64,000 nt of DNA, taken from positions 2,232,001 to 2,296,000 of the forward strand of contig OZ241903.1 of assembly GCA_965203635.1 (NCBI GenBank), read 5' to 3'. Positions within the stretch are counted from its first letter, which is position 1; each line of letters starts with the position of its first letter. The DNA comes from Aldehydirespirator sp965203635. Its GTDB lineage: Bacteria; Actinomycetota; Acidimicrobiia; Acidimicrobiales; Aldehydirespiratoraceae. The translations under genes and the position numbers were made by a program. Shown piece after piece: positions 29,250 to 37,727 of the stretch. The notes beneath the pieces were generated by a model. It did no database searches, was not told the DNA's origin, and worked only from the letters and a program-made list of their open reading frames with translations.

Positions 29250-30474
29250 AGCTGGTTTGGGTGCCGACCTTCAGGTCCCTGAAGGGGACACCCCGGTCGA
29301 CGCTGATGTCCCGGGGCAGTCCGAGCACGCGGTCGCCGATGATGTTGCGCTGGATCTCCGAGGTTCCGCCGGCAATGCCGGCCTGAAGCGATGTGAGGGC
29401 CTGGCGCTGCCAGAAGGCATCGGCTTCGTCCTCCCAGGCCACTCCCGACGCACCGGCGATGGCCATCGACACCTCGGTGTGCAGGTCCGCGATCTGGACA
29501 GTGGCCAGCTTTCCGATCGAGCCCCCCGGCCCCGGTGTGCGCCCTGCCTTGACCTCTGCCCGGGTGCGCATGGCCACCAGCGACAGGCAGGTCTCCAGGA
29601 TGCGCAGCCGCATGAGTTTCTGGCGCAAAGCCGGGTCGCGGTCGAGGCCGCGCTTGCGGGCCGCTCCGATCAGGCGGTCGGTTCGGTCGGTGCTGATACC
29701 GCCGGTGGTTCCGGTGCCGATGGCGACCCTCTCGTACATCAGCATGGCCGTCGCCATGCGCCAGCCGTTGTTCAGTTCGCCCAGGAGGTTGTCGGCGCCG
29801 ATGCGCACATCGGTGAAGAACACTTCGTTGAAGTGGGTGCCGCCGTCGATCTGGTGGATGGGACGTATGTCGACCCCCTCGGCGTCCAGGGGCACGATGA
29901 ACATCGAGATCCCGGCGTGCTTGGGAACGGTGGGGTCGGTGCGGGCGATGATGATCCCGTAGGCGCACAGATGCGCCAGCGTGGTCCACACCTTCTGGCC
30001 GTTGATGGTCCATTCGTCGCCATCGCGCTCGGCCCGGGTCTGCAGGCTGGCCACATCGGATCCGGCTCCGGGCTCGGAGAACATCTGGCACCACACGTCC
30101 TCCGCCGAGATGATGCGGGCCAGATGGGCCGACTTCTGCGCTTGGCTGCCGTACTCGGCCATCATGGGCAGGCACATCCCGTGGGATATGAGAAGGTCGT
30201 AGGTCATGTTGGGGTAGCGGCTGTACTCCTCTCGCCACGCCTTCTCGTGGGCCTTGGTCAGCCCGGCTCCGCCGTAGGCGGCCGGATAGGTCAGCCCGGC
30301 GAGACCCTCGTCGGCCAGGGCCCTCTGGAATCGCTGGGCCGCCCGCAGCCTCAGCTCACCCCTGGGATCGGGGCGCCCGTCCAGTGAGATGCCCGTGGCG
30401 TGCTCGTCGAGGAATGCCCGGCATCGGGCCCGGAAGGCCTCGTCTTCCTCTGGGGCCAAGAAGTCGTCGGCCAC
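29248..30474 (-). CDS. Acyl-CoA dehydrogenase
   Basis: 408 residues from an ATG. A flavoprotein that introduces a trans-2 double bond in acyl-CoA. It has the family plan: an alpha-helical N-terminal domain, a beta domain with the FAD motif SEPGAGSDVASLQTRA (about 137-152) and WTINGQKVWTT (about 158), and a C-terminal helical domain with GIAGGTSEIQRNIIGDRVLGLP (about 370-391). EIQRN is typical of the family; the catalytic base is not certain from inspection. It stands next to an alcohol dehydrogenase on the same strand, but no complete beta-oxidation operon is seen. Confidence 0.92.
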   Translation of the reverse strand: MADDFLAPEEDEAFRARCRAFLDEHATGISLDGRPDPRGELRLRAAQRFQRALADEGLAGLTYPAAYGGAGLTKAHEKAWREEYSRYPNMTYDLLISHGMCLPMMAEYGSQAQKSAHLARIISAEDVWCQMFSEPGAGSDVASLQTRAERDGDEWTINGQKVWTTLAHLCAYGIIIARTDPTVPKHAGISMFIVPLDAEGVDIRPIHQIDGGTHFNEVFFTDVRIGADNLLGELNNGWRMATAMLMYERVAIGTGTTGGISTDRTDRLIGAARKRGLDRDPALRQKLMRLRILETCLSLVAMRTRAEVKAGRTPGPGGSIGKLATVQIADLHTEVSMAIAGASGVAWEDEADAFWQRQALTSLQAGIAGGTSEIQRNIIGDRVLGLPRDISVDRGVPFRDLKVGTQTS

Positions 30475-30522
30475 GGCGACCAGCGTAGTGGCGGCCGTCA
30501 GCAGTCTCGCCTCCTGGGGTGC

Positions 30523-31563
30523 CTAGAACTCGGTGACCACCGCCACGCCGCTGCCTCCGAAGCCCTCCATGGTCTGGAAGGCCTCGGGCAGGTCCTCCAG
30601 TGCCATCGTGCGGCTCACCAGCAGCCCGAGGTCGATGCCGGTGGCTGCGATCAAGCCCATCAGCGCGGGGTACTGGCGGGCAGACATTCCCTTGGTGCCG
30701 AGCACCTCCAGTTCCTTCGCGACGACGGTGGCCATCGGCAGCGCGGTGGCCCGCGCTGACAGCAGTCCGGCCTGGACATGGCGGCCCTGCTTGCGCAGGC
30801 AGCGCACCGAGTTGGCGGCCACCTCGGCGTTGCCGAGCGCGTCGACCGACACGTGGGCGCCTCCTCCGGTCGTCTCGCGCACCGCACCCACCGTGGCCCG
30901 ACCGTCGTCGGGATCAGCGACGACGGTGGCGGTCGCTCCCATGGCGGTGGCCAGCCTCAGGGCGGGTTCCTCGATGTCCACGGCCACGACCCGAGCACCA
31001 ACGGCTGTGCCGATCATCACCATGCACAGACCGAGCCCGCCGCAGCCGTGCACCACCAGCCACTCGCCGGCCGCGAGCCGGGCCCGCTCGATCAATGCCC
31101 GGTAGGCCGTGATCATCCGGCAGCCCAGGATCGAGCCGTGTTCGAAGGAGAGGTCGTCGGGCAGCGCAGCCAGATTGGTGTCGGCGTGGGAGATCGCGCA
31201 GTAGCGGGCGAAGGAGCCCCAGTGGGTGAAGCCGGGTTGGAAGTAGTTGTCGCAGATCTGCTCGTTGCCCGTGCTGCACTGCTCGCATCGGCCGCATCCG
31301 CAGCAGAACGGTGCGGTCACCCGGTCGCCCACGGACCAGCGGGCGGTGTCTGGCCCGGCATCGGCCACCACGCCCGCAAGTTCGTGTCCGGGCACATGCG
31401 GCAGGGCGAGGCCCGGGTCGTGGCCATGCCAGGCGAAGAGGTCGCTGCGGCACAGCCCGGACGCCCGAACCTCGATCACGACACCGTCGCGGGGCACGGC
31501 TGGATCGGGAAGGTCCTCTACGGTGATCGGCCCGTTGAAGGCTCGGAACAGGGCGCCTCGCAC
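30523..31563 (-). CDS. Zinc-dependent medium-chain alcohol dehydrogenase
   Basis: 346 residues if started at the GTG at 31563 (VRGALFRAFNGPITVEDLPD); the frame runs 64 codons further without family similarity. Catalytic zinc ligands appear in CRSDLF (about 37) and PGHELAGVV (about 60), structural zinc cysteines in CCGCGRCEQCSTGNEQIC (about 86-103), and the cofactor loop in GCGGLGLCMVMIGTAVGA (about 170). The substrate is not evident. It follows the acyl-CoA dehydrogenase at 49 bp spacing, so both may serve one catabolic path. Confidence 0.88.
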   Translation of the reverse strand: MRGALFRAFNGPITVEDLPDPAVPRDGVVIEVRASGLCRSDLFAWHGHDPGLALPHVPGHELAGVVADAGPDTARWSVGDRVTAPFCCGCGRCEQCSTGNEQICDNYFQPGFTHWGSFARYCAISHADTNLAALPDDLSFEHGSILGCRMITAYRALIERARLAAGEWLVVHGCGGLGLCMVMIGTAVGARVVAVDIEEPALRLATAMGATATVVADPDDGRATVGAVRETTGGGAHVSVDALGNAEVAANSVRCLRKQGRHVQAGLLSARATALPMATVVAKELEVLGTKGMSARQYPALMGLIAATGIDLGLLVSRTMALEDLPEAFQTMEGFGGSGVAVVTEF

Positions 31564-31753
31564 TCCCGCCAACGGTACAGCTCCAGCGAGCCGGCTGCCT
31601 CTGCGTGAACGTGGACCGGCCCTTGCACAGAGGCAGCCGAACATGCCGTGTGATCGAACGACGGATCGGTCATTGGGGCTTCTAGTAATAGTAGTAGTAG
31701 GGTTCACATGATGTGGTGCGGCCAGGGCGATCGGCCGAGGATCTAGGAGAGCC

Positions 31754-32242
31754 ATGAACGCCAGCTCGCGCTCGGCGCATCACCTGATTGTTCCCGACGA
31801 GGTCACCACTGCTCAGGCGGCGAACGCGGCTCGGACTCTCAAGCACTTCCGGGAGCAGCATCCCGAAACTTCAAGCGTGTCGCTCTCGCTGTCCGGCAAC
31901 GAGGATGCAACCGCAGAAGTGCCCGTCGATGTCCTCGATCTCCTGATTCTGGTATTGGCGCAGGCTGCGAGCGGCAACGCGGTTGCCGTATCGCCGGTCA
32001 AGAGGGAGCTCACGACTCAGCAGGCTGCGGATCTGCTCAACGTCTCGCGGCCCTATCTCGTCAAGCTCCTGGACCAGCGAAGGATTCCGTTTCGGCGTGT
32101 CGGCAACCGTCGCAGGCTCCTGCTGTCTGATGTGATGGCGTTCAAGCACGTCGACGAGTCGGAACGGCGCGCCATCGCGGCTGAACTCACCGCCGACGGC
32201 CGACACTACGATCCGGAGGGCGACGCAACGGAACAACCCTGA
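31754..32242 (+). CDS. Orphan antitoxin-like protein with excisionase-type helix-turn-helix
   Basis: 162 residues from an ATG after AGGAGAG. The C-terminal half (about 80-140) holds the MerR/excisionase-type motif ELTTQQAADLLNVSRPYLVK followed by FRRVGNRRRLLLSDVMAFK. The N-terminal half resembles antitoxins that precede PIN-domain toxins. No PIN-domain gene follows; instead a prmA-like gene starts 29 bp downstream. It may be an orphan antitoxin or a regulator that has taken over the methyltransferase gene. A TAGTAGTAG run and AT-rich DNA at 31680-31710 probably mark its promoter. Confidence 0.75.
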   Translation: MNASSRSAHHLIVPDEVTTAQAANAARTLKHFREQHPETSSVSLSLSGNEDATAEVPVDVLDLLILVLAQAASGNAVAVSPVKRELTTQQAADLLNVSRPYLVKLLDQRRIPFRRVGNRRRLLLSDVMAFKHVDESERRAIAAELTADGRHYDPEGDATEQP

Positions 32243-32271
32243 GCCTGCGCCGCTCCTGGAGCTGTGTCGCG

Positions 32272-33078
32272 GTGATCGTGGTCGCAACAACCGAGGACGA
32301 ATTGGCCGGGATGTGCAACCGGCTCGGAGCCCTCGGTGTGCGCCTGGTGGACGTTGTGGCGCCCGGCGGCACCCGTCGGGTGGTGTTGGGCTCGGCAGAG
32401 GACGCGGCGGGGGCGGCCGGCCTCGTCGTGTCGCTCAGGGCCTCGGGCGCGATGGCGGTGACGAGACCGGACGGTGGTGCGGCGCTCGAGGCGTGGCATC
32501 GGGACACCCGCCCCGTCACCTTCGGTGAACGGCTCAGCGTGTGCCTGGCGTGGTCGGAGCACGATCGCAGGCACCTCCCGGGGTTGATCGAACTCGGACC
32601 AGGCGGATTCGGCAGCGGCCACCATCCGACCACGAGTCAGATCATCGAGGAGCTTGCCGGCCGGGTCGTCGGCGGGGAGCGGGTACTCGACGTCGGCTGC
32701 GGAAGCGGCATTCTCGGACTGTGCGCGCTTCGACTCGGCGCGGCGGGAGTCGTGGCTGCCGACATCGAGCTCGAGGCGGTCGAGGCGGCTCGACGCAATG
32801 CACACCTCAACGGTGTGGGCGGCCGCTTGGAAGCGACGCTCGATCCTCTGGGCCGGATCGACGGCCCTTTCGACATCGTCCTGGCCAACATCGCCAGGGC
32901 GGGAGTCGTCGAACTCGCCCCGGAATTGGTCTCGCATGTGTCGCCGCGTGGATGGCTCGTCGTGGGCGGGATCTCTCCGTCGCAGTGCTCGCAGGTCGTC
33001 GACTTCCTTCACCCCCTCACCGAAGTCGGTCGCCGGACATCCGGAGCGTGGTCCACTGTGGTTCTCGCCCGGGCTTGA
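32272..33078 (+). CDS. prmA: Ribosomal protein L11 methyltransferase-like protein
   Basis: 268 residues from a GTG with GGAG 13 bp upstream. The family motif GGFGSGHHPTTSQIIEEL (about 110; most PrmA read AFGTGxHxTT) is followed by the SAM loop VLDVGCGSGILGL (about 139), the acidic ADIELEAVEAARRNAHLNG and the catalytic-region LANIARAG (about 204). It would trimethylate L11 using SAM. The N-terminal domain that binds L11 is short and diverged, so a different protein substrate is possible. Confidence 0.82.
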   Translation: MIVVATTEDELAGMCNRLGALGVRLVDVVAPGGTRRVVLGSAEDAAGAAGLVVSLRASGAMAVTRPDGGAALEAWHRDTRPVTFGERLSVCLAWSEHDRRHLPGLIELGPGGFGSGHHPTTSQIIEELAGRVVGGERVLDVGCGSGILGLCALRLGAAGVVAADIELEAVEAARRNAHLNGVGGRLEATLDPLGRIDGPFDIVLANIARAGVVELAPELVSHVSPRGWLVVGGISPSQCSQVVDFLHPLTEVGRRTSGAWSTVVLARA

Positions 33079-33176
33079 CCCGGCGGAGCGACACCGGATG
33101 TCTGACGGCACTCATCGCGGATTCTCGTGTCAGTCAGGGAGATAGGAGGAGTCGGTGATCGTGTATTGTTGGCCGC

Positions 33177-33824
33177 GTGCCGGCTCTAGAGGATCTTCCT
33201 TTGCTCGGTGCCGACACGCCGCGCCGCCGGAGCGGAACGGATCGAACTACTGAGCGGCTGCTGCAGGCCGCTGCCAGGGAGTTCGTGGAGCACGGCTTCG
33301 ACGCGGCCCGCGTCAGCGCCATTGCCCGTCGCGCCGGACTCACATCGGGAGCGGTCTACGCGCGCTGGCCCACCAAGAGCGACGTGATGGCGGCCGCCCT
33401 CGACTACATCTTCCACACGGCCCTTCCGGCCAGCCGGATCAAGGAGTCGGGCGTCGACGGGATGAGGCCACCGGACGTGATCGAGACGCTGGGGGCGAGC
33501 CTCCTGGAGGCCGACGAGTCGCGAGACGTGCTGGTGCAGGTCTTCGGCAGCGCTCGCAACAACGAGAAGATCAGAGAGTGCCTGCTGGAATTCCTGAACC
33601 AGGACGCTCAGCAGATCGCCGACATGATCGAGGAGGGCAAGCAGGCCGGCTTCGTGGATCCCGAGCTCAGCACGGCGGCCATGTCCTTGATGTGCCGGGC
33701 CACCGCGCTCGGTGCCCAACTGCTCGTGTCGGCTGGTCTGGACGATCGCCACGTCCCGACCCACGACGAGTGGAACCGGCTCATCTCGACCCTCATCGGC
33801 GCGACAGCTCCGTCCAGCTCCTAG
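33177..33824 (+). CDS. TetR-family transcriptional regulator
   Basis: 215 residues from a GTG at 33177. The N-terminal helix-turn-helix is clear: TTERLLQAAAREFVEHGF followed by VSAIARRAGLTSGAVYARW and a hydrophobic turn. The C-terminal ligand domain has no recognisable specificity. It converges with the LLM oxidoreductase 11 bp further and may control one of the neighbouring catabolic genes. Confidence 0.9.
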   Translation: MPALEDLPLLGADTPRRRSGTDRTTERLLQAAAREFVEHGFDAARVSAIARRAGLTSGAVYARWPTKSDVMAAALDYIFHTALPASRIKESGVDGMRPPDVIETLGASLLEADESRDVLVQVFGSARNNEKIRECLLEFLNQDAQQIADMIEEGKQAGFVDPELSTAAMSLMCRATALGAQLLVSAGLDDRHVPTHDEWNRLISTLIGATAPSSS

Positions 33825-33834
33825 CCGGAGGCTC

Positions 33835-34881
33835 CTAGCCGAAGGCGGGCATCACCTCGTCGTGGATCAGCTGCAGTTGGCCCTGCACGTCGGGCACCTC
33901 GATGTCCCGCCCGGTGAAGGCGTTGAGCAGGAACGAGTCGGTGATGCAGGCGATGAAGTGGTTGACGCCGCTCGGCTCGATGTCCGACTTGATCTTGTCG
34001 ACCACTTCATCGGGGGTGCCCGCCACCGAGAGCTTCTCGGCGATGTCGGGCGTCATGTTGTCGATGGCTCCCTGCACGTCGCCGTCGCCGAAGGCGTCGA
34101 GGATGGGCTGCACGTCTGACTGCGAGACGCCGTGGCGTTCCATCTGCTCCACCGCCATGGCCGGGATGTAGAACGCTCCGATGGTCTGGGCCGCTTGCTT
34201 GGCCTTGGCCGAGTCGGGTCCGATGGCGAACACGTTCCACACCGCGATGTCGAGGTCCTGCCAGTTCTTGTTGGCTCGCTCCGCCCCGATCCGCAGGTTG
34301 TCCACCATGTAGCGGCACGCCTCCTGGGAGTACTGGGCGAAGGCGTGGGTGCCGTCGGAGAGCTCGCCCGCGGCCTGGAAGGACTTCGGGCCCCGCAGCG
34401 CGCCGATCAGCAGAGGCAGGTGCTCCTGCACCGGGCGGGCGAAGGTGAACAGCCCGGCGTAGTTGAAGAACTCGCCCTCGAAGGTCAGAGCGCCCTCGTC
34501 GAGGAAGGTGCGCATCACCTGGTGGGCCTCCTTGACCCGGGACAGCGGCTTGATGCCGGTCCAGTCGGTCGCGTACTGGGCCAGCAGGCTGAAGTTCCCG
34601 CTGGAGATGACGCACTCGGCCCGGCCGCCGGTCAGCTCGTCGAGGGTGGCCACCGCCTGGGCTACCAGGGTCGGCTCCCGCAGCGCGATCGGCGCCAGGC
34701 TGGGGCCCATGCGGATCTGGTTGGTCTGCGACGCCGCCGCGGCGAACAGCACGTACAGGTCCTTGTGCCATGTCTCGTCGGCGGCGTAGCACCCGTAGAA
34801 GCCGAGTTCGTCGGCCGTCTTGATGTGCTCCAGGGACTCCTGTAGCGGGTAGTCGGGCAGGGTCACGAAGCTGAACCTCAT
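33835..34881 (-). CDS. LLM-class F420-dependent oxidoreductase
   Basis: 348 residues from an ATG preceded by AGGAGAC. Luciferase-like barrel: MRFSFVTLPDYPLQESLEHI, DELGFYGCYAADET (about 24), NQIRMGPSLAPIALREPTL (about 54) and TLDELTGGRAECVISSGN (about 79-96). It resembles methylene-tetrahydromethanopterin reductase-like F420 enzymes of actinobacteria. The substrate is unknown. It is divergent from the phosphotransferase gene, and the two start regions are about 115 bp apart. Confidence 0.88.
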   Translation of the reverse strand: MRFSFVTLPDYPLQESLEHIKTADELGFYGCYAADETWHKDLYVLFAAAASQTNQIRMGPSLAPIALREPTLVAQAVATLDELTGGRAECVISSGNFSLLAQYATDWTGIKPLSRVKEAHQVMRTFLDEGALTFEGEFFNYAGLFTFARPVQEHLPLLIGALRGPKSFQAAGELSDGTHAFAQYSQEACRYMVDNLRIGAERANKNWQDLDIAVWNVFAIGPDSAKAKQAAQTIGAFYIPAMAVEQMERHGVSQSDVQPILDAFGDGDVQGAIDNMTPDIAEKLSVAGTPDEVVDKIKSDIEPSGVNHFIACITDSFLLNAFTGRDIEVPDVQGQLQLIHDEVMPAFG

Positions 34882-34997
34882 TGTCTCCTCCTTGGCGAGT
34901 CGACGGCGGAACCGCGAACCTAGACCACAATGAGGCTGCGGTCGAGATCGACGGACTGGGCCCGACGGCCCGGGCGGATAGGGGAGAGGCTGTCGCC

Positions 34998-36344
34998 ATG
35001 ATGAGCCCGGAGTCGCTGGCGGCCGCCGACGGCAACATCGCCCGCTGGTTCGAGCAGGACTTCGGCGGCACGGTCATCGCACTCGCCCGCCAGACGCGCT
35101 GGCGGCCGGTCTGGTTCGCGACCGTCGACCGGGGTGGCACCCGTTACGAGCTGGTGGTGCGGGGCGACCGCACGGACATGCCTCTCATCTTCCCTCTCGC
35201 GCACGAGATGACCTTCCAGCGGCTCCTCGGCGAGCACGGCATCCCCGTGGCGAGCGTGCGGGGATGGATCGACGAGCCCATGGCCTACGTCATGGATCGC
35301 GTCGGCGGCCAGGAGCACTTCGGCGACACCGGCGACGAGAGCCGGGCTGCGGCCGTCGACGACTATCTCGCCATCCTCGCCCGGCTCCACGCCCTGCCGC
35401 TCGCGCCGTTCGTCGCGGCGGGCATCCAGCGGGCCGTCGACCGATCGGAGGCCGGGCTGGTGGGACTGCGCCGGTACGAGGAGCATTACCGCTCGATGAA
35501 GGCCCATCCCGACCCCTTCCTCGAGTTCTGCCTCGGCTGGCTGCGCCGCAACCCGATCGACACCGCCGGCCGGGAAGCGGCCGTGGTCTGGGACTCGGGC
35601 CAGTTCCACCACGCCGGCGGCAAGATCCTGGCTGTACTGGATCTCGAGCTGGGCCACATCGGCGACCCGATGATGGATCTCGCCGCCTGGCGTATGCGCG
35701 ACACCGTCGTCGGCTACGGCGACATGAGGAGGCTCTACGCCCGCTACGAGGAACTCTCCGGCGCACCCGTCGACCTCGACGCCATCCGCTGGCACCACAT
35801 GGCCTTCACGCTGTCCAACCAACTGGCCTACAGCCACGCCCTGCGCGACCCGTCGCCGGCCTCCGACCTGATGACGAATCTCCAGTGGTGCTGCGAGACC
35901 AACCTCTTCGCCACCGAGGCCTGGGCGGAGCATCTCGGCATCGACCTGGCAGGTGTGGAGATGCCCGAACCGCGCTTCTCGACTGCCGACGTGGGCCATC
36001 GACATCTGGTGCGGGCCCTGCGGTCGGTGGCCACCGACGACCCGTTCGTGCGGCACGAGCTTCGCATCCTGTTCCGGCTGGCCCGCCATCTCCAGCGGCG
36101 CGACGAGATCGGCGATGCCGTCGAGAGGGCCGACCTCGACGACCTCGAGCAGTTGCTGGGGGCCCGCCCCCACGACTGGCGAGACGGCGAGGCCAAGCTT
36201 GAGGCCTTCGTGCTCGCCGACACGGCCGGAAGGCACGACGCCGCTCTCGTGAGGCTCTTCCACAAGAGGAATCTCCGGGCCCACATGCTGCTGGGTCCGG
36301 CCAATTCAGCCATGACCCACCATCACACGATCCAGAGGTTCTGA
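34998..36344 (+). CDS. Aminoglycoside-phosphotransferase-like kinase with altered catalytic loop
   Basis: 448 residues from the ATG at 34998 (a second ATG follows directly). It has the protein-kinase-like fold of the APH family: a nucleotide-lobe Lys/Arg region (YELVVRGDRT), the motif YVMDRVGG, and VLDLELGHIGDPMMDLAAW in place of the usual DWE..H.GDP.DDLA. The catalytic loop reads VWDSGQFHHAGGKIL: the Asp is kept but the HGD His and the usual Asn are replaced. Members with a DxGQF loop exist, so it may be active on an unusual substrate. Aminoglycoside resistance should not be assumed. Confidence 0.75.
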   Translation: MMSPESLAAADGNIARWFEQDFGGTVIALARQTRWRPVWFATVDRGGTRYELVVRGDRTDMPLIFPLAHEMTFQRLLGEHGIPVASVRGWIDEPMAYVMDRVGGQEHFGDTGDESRAAAVDDYLAILARLHALPLAPFVAAGIQRAVDRSEAGLVGLRRYEEHYRSMKAHPDPFLEFCLGWLRRNPIDTAGREAAVVWDSGQFHHAGGKILAVLDLELGHIGDPMMDLAAWRMRDTVVGYGDMRRLYARYEELSGAPVDLDAIRWHHMAFTLSNQLAYSHALRDPSPASDLMTNLQWCCETNLFATEAWAEHLGIDLAGVEMPEPRFSTADVGHRHLVRALRSVATDDPFVRHELRILFRLARHLQRRDEIGDAVERADLDDLEQLLGARPHDWRDGEAKLEAFVLADTAGRHDAALVRLFHKRNLRAHMLLGPANSAMTHHHTIQRF

Positions 36345-36351
36345 CCGGCAG

Positions 36352-36864
36352 TCACCGGTTGCGTTCTTGTCCGTCTCCCTCGGAGTTCCACGCTTGGGCG
36401 ACCGCGTCGGCAATGTTCTGGTATCCGGTGCAGCGGCAGAGGTTGCCCGAGAGCAGTTCGGTGATGCGTTCGGGCTCGTTCCAGTCCCCGGGGTCGACGC
36501 TCTCGAGGGTCATCAGGATCCCGGCGGTGCAGAAGCCGCACTGCAGTGCGTGGTTGTCGTGGAATGACCGCTGCATCGGTGACAGCGAACCCGGGCCTGC
36601 CGGAGCCAGGTCCTCGACCGTGCGGATCTCGGATCCGTCGGCCTGGACGGCGAGCATCAGGCAGGACCGCACGGCGTCGCCGTCGACGATCACCGTGCAG
36701 GCGCCGCAGTAGCCGTGCTCGCAGCCGAGGTGGGTGCCCGTCAGGCCCACGGTGTCGCGGATGTAGTCCGACAGCAGCAGCCGCGCGGCGACGCGGTGCC
36801 GGCGGGAGCGGCCGTTGACCGTTACCTCGACGTCGACCTCCGAGACTGGTTCGAGGATCGTCAT
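36352..36864 (-). CDS. Molybdenum hydroxylase small subunit with two [2Fe-2S] clusters
   Basis: 170 residues. The N-terminal plant-ferredoxin-like cluster site is CEHGYCGACTVIVDGDAVRSC (Cys at about 48, 53, 56, 68), and the C-terminal helical domain holds QCGFCTAG (about 108) and NLCRCTGYQNI (about 141). This is the CoxS/XdhC type that passes electrons from the molybdenum site to FAD. Its ATG overlaps the stop of the FAD subunit (ATGA). It is the last gene of the CotH-L-M-S run. Confidence 0.94.
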   Translation of the reverse strand: MTILEPVSEVDVEVTVNGRSRRHRVAARLLLSDYIRDTVGLTGTHLGCEHGYCGACTVIVDGDAVRSCLMLAVQADGSEIRTVEDLAPAGPGSLSPMQRSFHDNHALQCGFCTAGILMTLESVDPGDWNEPERITELLSGNLCRCTGYQNIADAVAQAWNSEGDGQERNR

Positions 36865-37727
36865 GAGGCCTCCCCGTTCGCCAGAGCGCGCCGCGCGGCC
36901 CGAACCAGCAGCGTCGCCACCGCCTCCCGGCGGTACCAGGCGGTGGCGTGGATGTCATCGAACGCGCCGGCGGTGTCTTCCACCGCGGCCTCCATGAGCC
37001 CGCGGTCGGGATGGTCGGGAGCCCAGCCCGCCATGGCGGCTTCGGCGGATGCCAGCCGGGTGGGCGCACCCCCGACCCCGAAGCCGACAAGGCGGGCCGA
37101 GCGCACGGCGCCACCGTCGACCTCGATGACCGCGACCAGCCCGGCGACGGCGAAGTCCCCGGCCCGGCGGGAGATCTCATCCACTGAGGTCACAGAGCCG
37201 ACCGGTGCCGCGGGAAAGCGGATCTCGGTCACCACATCGGCGTCGGAGAGAGCCGTCCAGAACGGGCCGAGAAAGAAATCCGACGCCGTCACGGTGCGGT
37301 GCCCGTCCGGTCCGGTGATGCCGATCACGGCGCCGGTGGCGACAGCCAGGGCCGGCAGCTCTGCAGCCGGGTCGGCGTGGGCGATGCTGCCGCAGACCGT
37401 GCCCCGGTTGCGGATCTGGAGGTGCCCGACATGGCGCAGGGCGGCTCGCAGTCCGGGCACGACCCGGGCCGCGGCGTCGTCGTTGAGCACGCGGCTCTGG
37501 GTGGCCGCCGCACCGACGGTCACCCCGGTCACGTCGGTGTCCACGCCCGGCAGGTCGGCCACATGTCCGATGTCCACCAGCAGCGAGACGTCGGTGAGCC
37601 GGAAGTTCATGGCCGGGATCAGGCTCTGGCCGCCCGCCAGCACCCGGCCGGTATCGGTGCCGTTGAGAGCTTCGACTGCTTCGGCCACCGTGGTTGGTCG
37701 GAAGTAGTCGAACGGCGCGGGCTTCAT
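36861..37727 (-). CDS. Molybdenum hydroxylase FAD-binding subunit
   Basis: 288 residues from the ATG at 37727 (MKPAPFDYFRPTTVAEAVEAL), which overlaps the large-subunit stop; the frame is open upstream without similarity. FAD motifs of the CoxM type are visible: AGGQSLIPAMNFRL (about 33-46) and HLQIRNRGTVCGSIAHADP (about 100-118). It transfers electrons from the iron-sulfur subunit to the final acceptor. Confidence 0.93.
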   Translation of the reverse strand: MKPAPFDYFRPTTVAEAVEALNGTDTGRVLAGGQSLIPAMNFRLTDVSLLVDIGHVADLPGVDTDVTGVTVGAAATQSRVLNDDAAARVVPGLRAALRHVGHLQIRNRGTVCGSIAHADPAAELPALAVATGAVIGITGPDGHRTVTASDFFLGPFWTALSDADVVTEIRFPAAPVGSVTSVDEISRRAGDFAVAGLVAVIEVDGGAVRSARLVGFGVGGAPTRLASAEAAMAGWAPDHPDRGLMEAAVEDTAGAFDDIHATAWYRREAVATLLVRAARRALANGEAS

